From Phycisphaerae bacterium (GTDB lineage Bacteria > Planctomycetota > Phycisphaerae > Sedimentisphaerales > Anaerobacaceae), in the NCBI GenBank assembly GCA_016782865.1, contig JADHXR010000046.1:1-46300 (forward strand): a DNA stretch of 46,300 nucleotides, written 5' to 3'. Both the position numbers and the translations under genes were made by a program. Shown piece by piece: positions 35,005-45,107 of this stretch; position 1 is the first letter of the stretch, and each line of letters starts with the position of its first letter. The notes below the pieces were generated by a model that was given only the letters and a program-made list of their open reading frames with translations, was not told the DNA's origin and ran no database searches.

Positions 35005-35213
35005 GATGGACCCCTTAGTTTTTTTGCAGAAAGCTCTTCTGTAGCCAACACGTTTCACTTCTGAGCTTATTCAACCCATCATAACAAAATCGGCACCGGC
35101 AATGCAACCAATTGGCGGGGAGGTTCTTAAAGTTTTCTCAATCGGCTCTTACTCGCGGTCAAAGGTTGTTCGATAAGCCAAAGACTGAATTCAATTCCAA
35201 CAATTCACCCCGC

Positions 35214-35321
35214 TCATTCAGTGGATGGTTTGAATTCCTTCAAACGCGTGCATTCCACAAGGCGATCAAGGCATTTTGCGGTGAACACTTTCCCCCTGGT
35301 CGCAAGAATCATTTTCTTCAT
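35214..35321 (-). pseudogene. Short remnant downstream of methylase
   Basis: A 35-codon frame (MKKMILATRGKVFTAKCLDR and on) begins with ATGA overlapping the stop of the 45-aa fragment at 35318-35455. It has no recognisable family and looks like part of a decayed operon. It could be chance. Bases 35005-35213 contain nothing I can support. Confidence 0.25.
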
Positions 35322-35455
35322 GTCTTCCCGGCGGACGCCGAAACCCCGGCCACCGATACAGGCAATGAGAACACAGCTTCAACATAGCTCTCCGGGTCCC
35401 GGAGGATATCATCTATGGGAACTTCAAAGGGAAACCTCGGCATATTTGGCTCCAT
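35318..35455 (-). pseudogene. N-terminal remnant of the gene after the methylase
   Basis: A 45-aa frame overlaps the 3' end of the methylase remnant in another frame, starting MEPNMPRFPFEVPIDDILRD. It has protein-like composition (PESYVEAVFSLPV) but stops early. I infer the 5' end of a second gene of the original operon, truncated by deletion. In intact loci of this type, DUF1156 methylases are often followed by other DNA-modification or ATPase genes, but this fragment is too short to assign. Confidence 0.35.
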
Positions 35456-36648
35456 GATCTACAACGCTCGCAGGCACAGTGGAAAGGGGCAGATCTTTTG
35501 GTGTTTCTGTTCGGTCGTGCTCTATGCACTTTTCGACTTCGGTCCATCCTCCGAAGCGTGCGAGCCAATCTGCGACTTTCCCAATCCGTGAGGCTGTTGC
35601 TTCATTCTTATTCCACTCAGGGCGCAGAGACCAGATTGCAACTCGGATAAGATGGCCATACGTAATACATCTTATGTCACCAGGAGTCGGCTTGACATTT
35701 CCGGCCCTGAGATGGCCCAGGTCTTCTTCCACGACCCGGGCGAGTTCCTCTGGAGAATTCGCCAGCCACTTTCGCTGCATGATTCCTGTTGTCCGGCAGA
35801 CAAACACAGTGTCGATGATGGACGACCCTGTCCCATGTATATGGATTGATGCTCCCATTTCAGCCGGACATGGAAGTGACGCCGAACAGTTCAGACCCGC
35901 ATCAAGGATAGCTACCGCCACCGGATAGTAAGCTTCGATATCATTGTGGTGATAGGTGAATGCCATTGGGGCTCCGGGTTTTAGTGCCTTCGACATTCGT
36001 TGAAACACAGCAGAGAGTCCTCCTGTGAAATGCTCCAGTCCTCGGCCCATGTCCACGTTGCCGGTCAATTCATTAGGTGTGCGTGTGGAATCTCCATGGA
36101 ATGCATAGGCCCCTTGTCCGACCACCTTCCTGAGCCAGATGTAGCAGAAATCCATAAGCTCCGCGTATTGGATGTTGCCGAAGTAAGGGGGATCGGTTAG
36201 GACAGCGTCCAGAGAACCATCCGGCAACTCGGCAGACGCGGCGTCTTGGCATGAGATCTCGACAACTTTCATAGGTTGGGAATCATCGCCGTTCAAGCAA
36301 TCGCCGATCCACTCACCATTTATGGGGATTATTCTCTTCGCTCGTCCTTGATGCCTGACTTCAAAAGGGTGGTCACAATAAGATTTTGCCTTCTTGAACT
36401 TCTCGATAATGTTCGCCTATCCCCCGCTACCTACGCAGATGTTCCGGCCCGGTTCCATTAGCCCGAGGAAGTTCGACTCGCACTGAATCAGCCCCACCGG
36501 AAAGCCGTGAACTGAGAAAATGTCGAGAGATTTCAACGCGAGCAAACCATTTGTGAACGGCGATCACCGGGCGGTAGTTCTGCTGAATCTGCTTCTCGCG
36601 GAGTGCTATATCTGCGATGAACGGTATGTCAAAATCTTTCTCTATCAT
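35424..36648 (-). pseudogene. DUF1156-type adenine-specific DNA methylase remnant (COG1743-like)
   Basis: The 5' fragment (from ATG 36648) encodes a typical DUF1156 opening: DIPFIADIALREKQIQQNYR then PVIAVHKWFAR, ending near 36538. The frame then shifts and homologous sequence resumes much further on (GLIQCESNFLGLMEPGRNI, CVGSGG), meets a TAG at 36417-36419 where Trp is likely, and goes on in frame (ANIIEKFKKAKSYCDHPFEV). The remainder carries the catalytic DPPYFGNIQYAELMDFCYIW segment and ends at 35424. Intact relatives are roughly 850-1000 aa; about half is missing, including the SAM-binding glycine-rich motif. So there is a large internal deletion with frameshift plus one nonsense codon. 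These methylases commonly belong to defence or modification loci. Confidence 0.8.
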
Positions 36649-37175
36649 TTACCGTAGCACCGTTACATTTGCTTTTTGCGATATAGCATAACAATACACA
36701 ACACTCTTTGTTAGCAATATAGGAACAGCGTACAAGATTTCGCCTCTAACGTACAGTCTTATGAGAAAAATTAGCGGGCAACGTGAGGTGTCCGGCGTCC
36801 ACTGGACACGCCCAGAATATCAGAGGCACTGTTGAACTCAGGATTATTGGCTCACTGCCATCCATCCAGCGATTCCCCGTCTCGCCAGCTCTTTTGTCTG
36901 CTACCCCCCACAAGGGACATACTACCAAACGTGGGTCCGTCTGCCGGGAAGTTTCCCGGTCTTTTTGCCGCGCAGGGGGAGACGTGAGGCTTTTCAAATT
37001 GACTTTGGGGCGTTTTTGGGTTGTTCTTTGGGCGTGTTTTGTGGGCTCAAGGTATCGGGCAGCCGGGGGAGAATTCCGTTCGCTTTGAATTATTGTCTTT
37101 GACCGTTGACAACAGACCGACTCGGTGTTTTAATATGTCCGCTTTGCATTAGATAAGCAACGATTGACGAAATAG
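36649..37175. other. 527-bp region without a supported gene, upstream of tRNA-Tyr
   Basis: I see no gene. Open frames on both strands are short and lack family resemblance. It may contain the tRNA promoter and the ruined 5' region of the methylase locus. Confidence 0.45.
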
Positions 37176-37258
37176 GGGTCGGTGCCCGAGTGGTTAAAGG
37201 GAGTGGGCTGTAAACCCGCTGGCGTAAGCCTACATTGGTTCGAATCCAATCCGGCCCA
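37176..37258 (+). tRNA. tRNA-Tyr (anticodon GTA)
   Basis: A full class II cloverleaf can be drawn. Acceptor GGGTCGG (37176-37182) pairs with CCGGCCC (37251-37257) with one G-T pair. The D stem is CCC/GGG, the anticodon stem GTGGG/CCCGC (37203-37207, 37215-37219) with loop CTGTAAA and anticodon GTA at 37210-37212. A long variable arm (37220-37233, stem GGC/GCC) fits a bacterial tyrosine tRNA. The T arm is ATTGG-TTCGAAT-CCAAT. The discriminator is A37258, and CCA is not encoded. Confidence 0.96.
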
Positions 37259-37527
37259 TTACTTCCTCGTATTGCCTTGTACACTATCATCGGTTCACCG
37301 CCCGAACTCTGGAAAATTCCGGGAGATAGGAAATCCGCCTTACTCATTTCTCCCTCTCATTGAGGTCCTTTCGGGGGAATTCAAGGGGTATGGTATATTC
37401 TTCGACGAGTTGTGCTTGATAATGATGATAGGCCGTGAGAGAGGACAGCGGGCGGGCTGAATTGCTGTGGAGGTTTGGGACGCAAACATCGGCTGGAATT
37501 GAGACGTTAGAAGTTTCGTGTTAATAT

Positions 37528-38244
37528 GTGAAACAGAATATCGACGAAAGCACAACCAATACACCCAAAAAGGATCGCGTCAACGGCGGCAAGTTCAAGT
37601 ATCAGGGCAAGCATACGGGCCGTCGAAGAGAAATGGAAATCTGCTATGCGGTCTCGCGCGATGGTATCCGGTGGGAAAAGCCGAGCCTCGGCGTCGTCGA
37701 GTTCGACGCCAGCAAGGAAAACAATCTCCTCCGGCGAGGCCCGCACGTCTCAGGTATCTTCAAGGATCCGCGCGATCCCGACCCGAAACGCCGCTACAAA
37801 GCCTTCTTCAAAGACAAAATGATATCCGTAGGCTTCTCGCCCGACGGAATTCATTGGAGCGACGCCATAGAATGTCCCGAAGCCGATGTCCGCGGTGATA
37901 CGCACAACAATGCCTTCTGGGCTCCGACACTCGGCGAGTACGTCGGCATCACGCGGACATGGGCAAAACCTCGCGGGCGCCAGGTTGCGAGGATATCGAG
38001 CAAGGACTTCCTGAAGTGGACCAAGGTCGAGGTCGTGCTCGAAGGCATCGAAAACCATCTGCAAACCTATGCGATGCCCGTATTCTACTACGCCGGCGTC
38101 TATATAGGTCTGCCCGCCATCTACAATTCCGACTCCGACCGCACCCACACTGAATTGGCCTGGAGTCATAATACCGTCACCTGGCATCGCATCGAATTCC
38201 AACTGAGAAACGCAAAACTCTATTCATTCGCCTTCCAATTCTGA
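37528..38244 (+). pseudogene. Truncated glycosidase-like beta-propeller protein
   Basis: The frame from GTG 37528 encodes 238 aa. Homologous-looking sequence begins only at about residue 19, in the middle of what resembles a five-bladed propeller glycosidase (GH32/43-like): MEICYAVSRDGIRWEKPSLG, RGPHVSGIFKDPRDPDPKRR, FSPDGIHWSDAIECPEADVR and THTELAWSHNTVTWHRIEF. No signal peptide, no proper N-terminus and no catalytic start blade are present, and the sequence ends abruptly. It is a fragment of a larger secreted protein, lying about 270 bp downstream of the tRNA. Bases 37259-37527 hold nothing I can support. Confidence 0.65.
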
Positions 38245-38261
38245 CGCATCGATATGATCAT

Positions 38262-38423
38262 CGCGGGCGCTTCGACAGCGATTACGAGAACAGCCAGTCC
38301 GGCAACTCGGGTGCGACGTACGCCTTCTCCCGGCAGTTGTGCTCGGCATTCGGGTATTCGGTGTATCGCGGGTTGGCGCCGGCATCTCTTGAGGTCAAAT
38401 ATAGCGTTTCTCCACTTTCTTAA
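38262..38423 (+). pseudogene. C-terminal-like remnant following the glycosidase fragment
   Basis: In a different frame from the preceding fragment, codons read RGRFDSDYENSQSGNSGATY then AFSRQLCSAFGYSVYRG and end at TAA 38421-38423. The composition is protein-like but no family is recognised. It may be the tail of another deleted gene. Confidence 0.3.
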
Positions 38424-39074
38424 TCAGATATTTCTCTGTTCTGTTTTGCCTCTCAAGTCAAGCAAGTGCTGTGCGGCCTCGGGAGACAACCGAATGAGCT
38501 CATCTGAGCCATGCACTATGATCTCGCAGGCCAGCTCGAAAAATGAGGCATTTTGGATCGCATGAGCAAAATTGTCTGCTACGGTCACCTGCCCGTGGTT
38601 GGCTATGGTCACCATATCATGCGTGCGCATGGCATCGGTTACAGCCTTGGCCAGAATCTCCGAGCCAGGCTGCCTGTAGCCGACCCGCGCCACATGTCCA
38701 ATGTAGAACGGCACCTCTGGAATTACGAAATAGTCCACATTCTCTATCTGTCGAGACGCCAAAGCGGTTGCACAAGGCGTCTGAAAATGCAGCACCACGT
38801 TGACCTCAGGTCGACTGCGCAGGATGCCGGCGTGAAACCCCATTTCGACACTCGGCTTTTTCTTATCCATGGCGCTTCGGTCAGAGATTCGGCACACACA
38901 GATATCGTCAACGGACAGATCTTCCATCCAACTGCGCGACGTCGTGATGAGCATCCGATCCGAATCCAGTCGCAGAGACATGTTACCGCTGCTGCAACGC
39001 ACGAGCCCCCGAGCTGCCACGTCGTGGCTTGCTTCGATGAATTCACGCACAATCTGTTCCGGGATATCTGTCAT
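38424..39074 (-). CDS. Class II aldolase/adducin family protein (fuculose-phosphate aldolase-like)
   Basis: Start ATG 39074 gives 216 aa; a longer frame to 39179 adds a non-homologous stretch. Class II aldolase features are RGLVRCSSGNMSLRL, LITTSRSWMEDLSVDDI and the catalytic-Glu position Glu77 in PSVEMGFHAGIL. The first zinc His is His96 in NVVLHFQTP, but the expected second His of the HxH motif is Gln98. The third zinc ligand, His160 in IANHGQ, is present. Enzymes of this group cleave sugar phosphates or dehydrate methylthioribulose phosphate. The loss of one zinc ligand may alter activity. The gene lies 126 bases downstream of the alpha-2-macroglobulin gene on the same strand. Confidence 0.82.
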   Translation of the reverse strand: MTDIPEQIVREFIEASHDVAARGLVRCSSGNMSLRLDSDRMLITTSRSWMEDLSVDDICVCRISDRSAMDKKKPSVEMGFHAGILRSRPEVNVVLHFQTPCATALASRQIENVDYFVIPEVPFYIGHVARVGYRQPGSEILAKAVTDAMRTHDMVTIANHGQVTVADNFAHAIQNASFFELACEIIVHGSDELIRLSPEAAQHLLDLRGKTEQRNI

Positions 39075-39200
39075 TTCGTCACTGTAAGCCAGATAAATTG
39101 GCAACCGGCGCAGTGATGGTACCACATGACCGCGCGCTGGACAATGCCGCAGCCCACAACCGGCGAGCCCATTGCGCAAAACTGCCGAAGCGACGCTAGC

Positions 39201-42200
39201 TTACCTGACGTCCAGATCAAAACTCTCCGAATGACTGTTGAACTCCGGGGCGTACATGCACCCGATGGCGGCAATGCCTGTTTGGTATTGGCCCTTGTGC
39301 TGGATACGGGTGCTGTACTCAAAAACATACACGCCCTTGGGCAGATAGTCCATGAAAAAGTGCGTGGCGGTGTCACGCGTACTCTCGTAATAGGCCAGGC
39401 CGTCCTGGTACCTGTATCGGCTGAGAACGTTGACCGGCTCGGTTCCGCTGGGCCGCTGGTCTTTTAGATGGACGTATTCCATGTCACGATCCACGCGCAG
39501 TTCGATTCGCACGACCAGCTCGTCGCCGACGGCGAGCGGCCCCTGGATCGGGTGCAGAACCTGGCCCTCGGCGGTCATGTTCTTGACGAACAGGGCCTTC
39601 TTGAGTTGCAGCGGCGTGCCTTCATAGGGGGTGACCTTGCTCATATCCTCGAGGTATTGCCAGTGCACGCTGCCCCAACTGACGCCGTCGTCGATCTTCT
39701 TGACCGTGATTTGGCCCATGGCCGGCTCGATCTCGCTGCGGATGAAACGCTCTTCGTAGAATCCGGTGCCGGCCTCGACGTCTTGGGGCTCGATCCATTG
39801 ACCCCCAAGCGCCACTTCGACCAGGGCATCGGAGGCGAGAAAATCGGTGCCTCTCAGGAGCAATCCATAGATCGCATCGGCCGTGGCCTTGGTGGTTTTC
39901 CAATCCTGGGTCTGTTTCTGCTTTAGCAGCCAAACTCGGCAATCCTCGACCGCCTGGGCGTCGCCCGAGACCTCATCAAAAGCCTCGATCATCAGGGCCT
40001 GGGTCTCGATGGGCGCGCGATACCACCACCAACTGCGTTCGAGGTCCCGCCAGTACATGCCGAGTTCGGCATCGGTGACGCTGTGCTCCCCGATGGACTG
40101 CATAATCTCACCGGGGACCTGCAAATCACCGAAACGTTTGAGGGCAATGGCCAGATGCGCCTGCGATTGGCGCCACAGATCGAGCCAGTATTGGCGGGCT
40201 TGGTCGAGCCAGTAGTCGAGGGCTCCCCTGTATTCGGCGTCCACGGGCTTGTCGGACAAGAAGAAGCTGCGCCCGTACAGATAGAGCGCGATCGTGGAGC
40301 TAAGGTGGCTCTGGTCTCTGTCGCCGTGTTCCAGGATCCACCGGTATTGCTCGTCCATCCATCTGTCCATCTCGCCCAGAGCCTTTACCGCGGGGCTAAC
40401 ATCCATCCCGCTTACCCCCAGGTGGCGCAGCCGTCCAAATCCTGTGGTGATATAGAGCGTGATATATCTGTTGCCGGGGCAGCCCGGGAACCAGGGCCAG
40501 AGACCGCTGTCCAGTTGCATCTGCTTGAGTTTGAACAAGGCGCGCGAGGTTTCGTCGGCGAGCCGGTTCTCGTCGAACAGGATTCCCACGTTTCTGCGCG
40601 CCTGAGACTCGGCCATAGCCTGCCTGACCCAGGGAGTTTCCTCCAGGGTCACACTCTTGAGGTCTTCGTTCTTTTCGAGAGGACTGTCGAGGGACGGCGT
40701 GGCCTTCCACTGATCGAATATGCGCCGAATCTTGGGGTCTGCGCCGGCGATGTGAGAGGCCAGGCGGTTGGCGTAGAGCCGGTTGAAAATCTGCTCGCTG
40801 CATTCGTATGGGTATTCCATCAGGTAGGGCAGGGCCATTACAGCATACCATGCGGGCTCCGACACCATCTGTACGGTGAGACTCTGATGGCGCAGAGTCT
40901 GTGACTGGCCTGAGTCGAGTAGCTTGGTGAATTCGAATTCCTTCGTCTGCGGGCCCCGTATGGGCAAGGGCAACGATTCGGTCACCAGAATCCGTCGGCT
41001 CAATACGGGCAGGTATCCCTCCTCGCCGTCACTGAGCCGGCTCGTGGCGCCAACGGCCTTGTACGTGAGGAAATCACAGTCATCGGGCACGGTTAGCCGC
41101 CACGAGTAGGTGCGGGACTCCTGGCTGGGCACGTCGAAAATCTGCTCAGGCGACAGATTGCCCAACGCCTCGTCACGCGATTCCAGCGTGCGTGCATCGG
41201 CCAGCGTCAGGCTCACCTTGCCCGTCTGGCGGGCAGCGGACTGGTTGCTGACCTTGACCGTGAACTCGATGACGTCCCCTTCGCGCACGAACCGCGGCGG
41301 ATTGGGCTGGACCATAAGGTCCTTGGCCGTGACGGTCGTGTCCGTCAAGAAGCCGCTGCGCAGTTGGTTGTCGTGGGCGAAGCCCAGGAACCGCCACTCG
41401 GTCAGGGCCTGCGGTATGGTAAACTCGATCCTGACCACACCGCTTGCATCGGAGACAAGGTGCGGGAAGAAGAACGCCGTCTCGTCGAGGTTCTTGCGCG
41501 CAGAGACCTTGTCGAGGTCCGGACCCGATTCCGAAGCGACCTCATCCTCCTGCCCTTTATCATCGCCTGAGTAAGAAGAATTAGTCTCATCGTCACCACC
41601 ACTAAATGGCGGTGTATCGCCACCACGGCCGCTGGGCGGCGGAGCGCCGCCGCCAGCGTAAGGACCACCGCCGCCAATATACGGATAGACAATTTCATCA
41701 GGGAAATGGCGATAGAAGAAAGGCGCAGAGACGTAATCTACATTCCAGTCATGAAAAACGGTGCTGAACCAAAGCGTGTTGTTCTCGAATCGACTGTGGA
41801 CCATTGGCGACTCGCGGCGAAAACCGCTGAAGCTCTGGGTCCAATAGTGTTGCAGGTATTGATCCAGCGACGCGTCGTACATGCCCGCCACCATCTCGGC
41901 GACCGCTCTGCTCGCATCCGGTCCCGTGATCACGGCGGTCCAGACTTCCTCCTGTCCGGGCTCGAGCAGAGACCTGAAACGCTCCCACTGAACGGTCAGT
42001 TGCTTGTTGGTCCAGGGCACGTCCACGATCCGCTCGTTCAGATACGCGCGGTTCTCGCGCACATAGGTAACACGCAACGTGAATCCGCCGCGCATGTACT
42101 CGGTGACCTCCTGTTCGATGACCTCCTGGGTCCGGTTCGGGTCCGTCCACCACGCTCGCAAGAGTTCACCCCGGCACTCCAGCTCCACATAGGCCCGACC

Positions 42201-45107
42201 GGTGTCGTATCCCGTGCCCCACAGAGCCATGAACGGTTCGCCCGGCTCAAAGGACCACTTGGGTGCGGCAAAGTGATTGGCTACACGCACGTTAAAGTGT
42301 TCGGCCTGAGGATCCACCACATGAATAGTATGTCGCGCTGCGACCGCCTTGCCGAAACGGTCTTGAGTCTCCAGGATGGCGCGATGAGCGCCGGCTTGAA
42401 GTACGAGAGGGATCACGACCAGGCCCTGGGCATCGGTCTGGAAAGAATGTTCGCCGACCAGTTCGGCCAGTTCCCACGTATTCGGATCGGATGGGTCGGC
42501 CTCCGGTCCCGTCGATACGGGGTTGGCACGGAGGACTTTTTCCGGCGGCTTCAACGTATAGACCTGGACAGTGCCCGCGGCAGGCTCGGCCTGGCCGTCA
42601 ATTGATTCTGTCGTGACAGCCAGTTCCACCGGCTCATCGGGCGTTTGCCACGCATGCGCATGGATGGTGGCCTTCAGTGCGGTATAGCCAGCGCGGACTG
42701 TGTGCTCATCCGAGCGGGTTTCGCCCGTAGTGTCAGTCACATCTGCGTGGACCCGGTATGCAAATATCGGCTCGTCTTCGGGCAGGATGGACAGATCGGG
42801 CTTGGCCCTGAAAGGAATCGAAAACGAGCCATTGGCTTCTGTGACTGCGGTGCCGTAGGCGATGACTTGCTCGGTCGCGGAAGGGTAGCTCCAGCGGGCC
42901 CACCAGCACCAGATGGGAAATCGCACCTGCCGCACAACGCGCCAATTGACTTTGGCTCCGCCGATGGCTGCGCCGGTGTATGCAGTTGCCTTGCCCGGAA
43001 CCACAACCTCGGCTTCGAGCCTGGGCGCCTCGTCGGGCGCGTTGATCTGCACCCGGAACTTGGGCCTCTTGTATTCCTCCACGTTGAAGTATGCCGATCC
43101 CCAGGGGCCGTCCTGTGCGTGAAGAGACATCTGGCCCATCAGGCGGTCGCGGGGGGCCGTGACGTGTCCGCTGAAAGCGCCATAGTCATTGCACCGGTGC
43201 TCTTGGCGCGCAATCTCCTGCCCATTCGTATCTCGGAACACGACTGTTAACGTCCGGCCGGCGAGGGTCTCGTAGCTGTCGCCAACATAGTCCGTGCGTA
43301 TACAGATGCCCTTGAAGTGGACAGTCTGGCCCGGACGGTAGAGCGACCGGTCGGTGAAGAAGACTGTGCGTTCTTGCGCTGCCGGATCGCTTGGCGGGGT
43401 GGTAGCCCGATACGTATTCCAACTGGACAGCACTTGACCTTTGTATTCGGCAACAATCAGGAATGAATCCTGACCCGTACGATATGAGAAGTTGAACAGT
43501 CCGTTCTCGTCGGAGCTTGTCTGACCGTCCGGGTGGTATATCCGGCTGGTGTTGTTGTACGTCCAGCGAGTGACCGTCGCGTTGGCAAGGGGATCGCCGC
43601 TCCCGGCATCAAGCACAAATCCCTCGACCGAGCCGTCCCGATTACCACTGCGCACCACCAGCGCCAGGTTGCTGACCCAGACGGGCGCCACGCTGACCTT
43701 GTTGTCGCTCTTCTCAAATGAAGGATCGTGACTGGCGATGATGAAGTAAAAGCCTTTTTCAAGGCCTTCAGGGGCTGGCAGTATCTCGGTGCGCTGCTGA
43801 TAATCAGTAGTAGCGGGCAGGTCCGCACTCCATTCGAGTACCGGTTGAATCTTGAGCAGGGTGTTTAACTCGTCGTCGTTGACATACCTCCAGGTTGTTT
43901 GAATTGCGTCGTCGACCGCAAGGGGCACAGCTCTGAAGAAGACTCGGGTCACATTGCGATAAGCAACCTGAATATCCCCCAGCGGATCGTTCCATACCCG
44001 CTCGGTTTGGATCGTCGCAGACCGAGCCTCGATTTGCTGGATCAGGTTGTAACACGATGCGCCGCCGACGGTGCCGGCATACGTCTGCCATCCCCGGCTG
44101 GCCAGCGCGTGTGCCTGAAGATAGTCTCCTTCGGCGTGCACAACTCTGGCCCACTCGTACAGCGCCCTGGCGGCGATGTTGTGGTTCGACCATCGGTCTG
44201 CGAACCGCTCCAGGGCCGCCGCGTACAGGGCCGCCTTTTCGGGCCCCAGCGCATGGTTGTAGCCGAACATGAGCCGGTGCAAATCCGCGTCGATGAATGC
44301 GGTCTTGTCGGAATCGTCTTGATGAAAGGCCAGTAGAGCCTGATACAGGCCGATGGCCTTTAGCTTGGGCGAATCTGCGTCCGTCGTCTCGGGTTGCCAC
44401 GCGAGAAACTCGGCCATGGGTGCGAATATCGGGCTGTCAGCCATGATCTCGAAAGAATCCATGGATTCGGCGCCGGCCTGTTCGCCCGCACTGTAGAACG
44501 ATAAGGCCTCGTGAGCCAGGAAGTCATAAAGTGTCGGCCGGTAGCTGTCCGGCACGCTTCCTCTTTCTAACAGATCGTCGTACTGCTCGATACCAATAGC
44601 CTTAAGCTCCTCCTCTGCCTCCAGAGACAACGTGAAATGCAGGTCGATCTCCGCCAGGATACGGGGCAGGTCCCAGGTCGTGATGTCCGCTCCCGGTGGC
44701 TCGGCTGTCTGGGTTCGCCCCACGAAGCGCCAGTTGTTCTGCTGGAAATACCGCCAATACCAGTGGGCCAGGATTGCCTCCATTACCGGCTTCATGGCCT
44801 CGGGGGCCTCGGCAATCTGAGCTTCGAGGGGGACAATCATTTCTTCGAGCTTGCCCCCCTGGATCTGGCCCTCCAGGGCGATCTTCAAACAGATGGCTTT
44901 GGTGGCCTCGGCATACGCCTGATCCTGTAGAGCCCCGGGGGTGATCTCATCTAGAATTGCAATGGCGGTCCTGGGCAATCCCTTGTTGACCGCTTCGTCC
45001 ACCTGTTTCCACAAGTCATCCCGGGGGCCAGCCGTAGAAGCCGATGCCGTGACCAACAGAAGCAGCACGATCGACAGCCATCTAAGGTGATTTGCATTTC
45101 CTTTCAT
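39201..45107 (-). CDS. Bacterial alpha-2-macroglobulin with thioester motif
   Basis: Start ATG 45107 (AAGGAC-type site just upstream) gives about 1968 aa; an in-frame ATG at 45155 is less likely. A signal peptide follows (LSIVLLLLVTASASTAG), then an N-terminal helical region, MG domains (RTVFFTDRSLYRPGQTVHFK is the MG2 hallmark), and a Gly/Pro/Ser-rich low-complexity stretch (bases ~41560-41700) placed like a bait region. The alpha-2-macroglobulin family core follows (FFFPHLVSDASGVVRIEFTI). The thioester motif is intact, Cys1436-Ser-Glu-Gln in YPYECSEQ, followed by the TED helical domain and receptor-binding-like C-terminus. Such proteins trap proteases or protect the envelope. No partner penicillin-binding protein (PbpC) is nearby. 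Confidence 0.92.
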   Translation of the reverse strand: MKGNANHLRWLSIVLLLLVTASASTAGPRDDLWKQVDEAVNKGLPRTAIAILDEITPGALQDQAYAEATKAICLKIALEGQIQGGKLEEMIVPLEAQIAEAPEAMKPVMEAILAHWYWRYFQQNNWRFVGRTQTAEPPGADITTWDLPRILAEIDLHFTLSLEAEEELKAIGIEQYDDLLERGSVPDSYRPTLYDFLAHEALSFYSAGEQAGAESMDSFEIMADSPIFAPMAEFLAWQPETTDADSPKLKAIGLYQALLAFHQDDSDKTAFIDADLHRLMFGYNHALGPEKAALYAAALERFADRWSNHNIAARALYEWARVVHAEGDYLQAHALASRGWQTYAGTVGGASCYNLIQQIEARSATIQTERVWNDPLGDIQVAYRNVTRVFFRAVPLAVDDAIQTTWRYVNDDELNTLLKIQPVLEWSADLPATTDYQQRTEILPAPEGLEKGFYFIIASHDPSFEKSDNKVSVAPVWVSNLALVVRSGNRDGSVEGFVLDAGSGDPLANATVTRWTYNNTSRIYHPDGQTSSDENGLFNFSYRTGQDSFLIVAEYKGQVLSSWNTYRATTPPSDPAAQERTVFFTDRSLYRPGQTVHFKGICIRTDYVGDSYETLAGRTLTVVFRDTNGQEIARQEHRCNDYGAFSGHVTAPRDRLMGQMSLHAQDGPWGSAYFNVEEYKRPKFRVQINAPDEAPRLEAEVVVPGKATAYTGAAIGGAKVNWRVVRQVRFPIWCWWARWSYPSATEQVIAYGTAVTEANGSFSIPFRAKPDLSILPEDEPIFAYRVHADVTDTTGETRSDEHTVRAGYTALKATIHAHAWQTPDEPVELAVTTESIDGQAEPAAGTVQVYTLKPPEKVLRANPVSTGPEADPSDPNTWELAELVGEHSFQTDAQGLVVIPLVLQAGAHRAILETQDRFGKAVAARHTIHVVDPQAEHFNVRVANHFAAPKWSFEPGEPFMALWGTGYDTGRAYVELECRGELLRAWWTDPNRTQEVIEQEVTEYMRGGFTLRVTYVRENRAYLNERIVDVPWTNKQLTVQWERFRSLLEPGQEEVWTAVITGPDASRAVAEMVAGMYDASLDQYLQHYWTQSFSGFRRESPMVHSRFENNTLWFSTVFHDWNVDYVSAPFFYRHFPDEIVYPYIGGGGPYAGGGAPPPSGRGGDTPPFSGGDDETNSSYSGDDKGQEDEVASESGPDLDKVSARKNLDETAFFFPHLVSDASGVVRIEFTIPQALTEWRFLGFAHDNQLRSGFLTDTTVTAKDLMVQPNPPRFVREGDVIEFTVKVSNQSAARQTGKVSLTLADARTLESRDEALGNLSPEQIFDVPSQESRTYSWRLTVPDDCDFLTYKAVGATSRLSDGEEGYLPVLSRRILVTESLPLPIRGPQTKEFEFTKLLDSGQSQTLRHQSLTVQMVSEPAWYAVMALPYLMEYPYECSEQIFNRLYANRLASHIAGADPKIRRIFDQWKATPSLDSPLEKNEDLKSVTLEETPWVRQAMAESQARRNVGILFDENRLADETSRALFKLKQMQLDSGLWPWFPGCPGNRYITLYITTGFGRLRHLGVSGMDVSPAVKALGEMDRWMDEQYRWILEHGDRDQSHLSSTIALYLYGRSFFLSDKPVDAEYRGALDYWLDQARQYWLDLWRQSQAHLAIALKRFGDLQVPGEIMQSIGEHSVTDAELGMYWRDLERSWWWYRAPIETQALMIEAFDEVSGDAQAVEDCRVWLLKQKQTQDWKTTKATADAIYGLLLRGTDFLASDALVEVALGGQWIEPQDVEAGTGFYEERFIRSEIEPAMGQITVKKIDDGVSWGSVHWQYLEDMSKVTPYEGTPLQLKKALFVKNMTAEGQVLHPIQGPLAVGDELVVRIELRVDRDMEYVHLKDQRPSGTEPVNVLSRYRYQDGLAYYESTRDTATHFFMDYLPKGVYVFEYSTRIQHKGQYQTGIAAIGCMYAPEFNSHSESFDLDVR

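Noticed and set aside
35112..35387. 91-codon plus-strand frame
   Set aside because: No ribosome site or homology; the minus-strand remnants explain the region better.
40083..40904. 273-codon plus-strand frame
   Set aside because: Antisense to alpha-2-macroglobulin; a GC-rich shadow frame.
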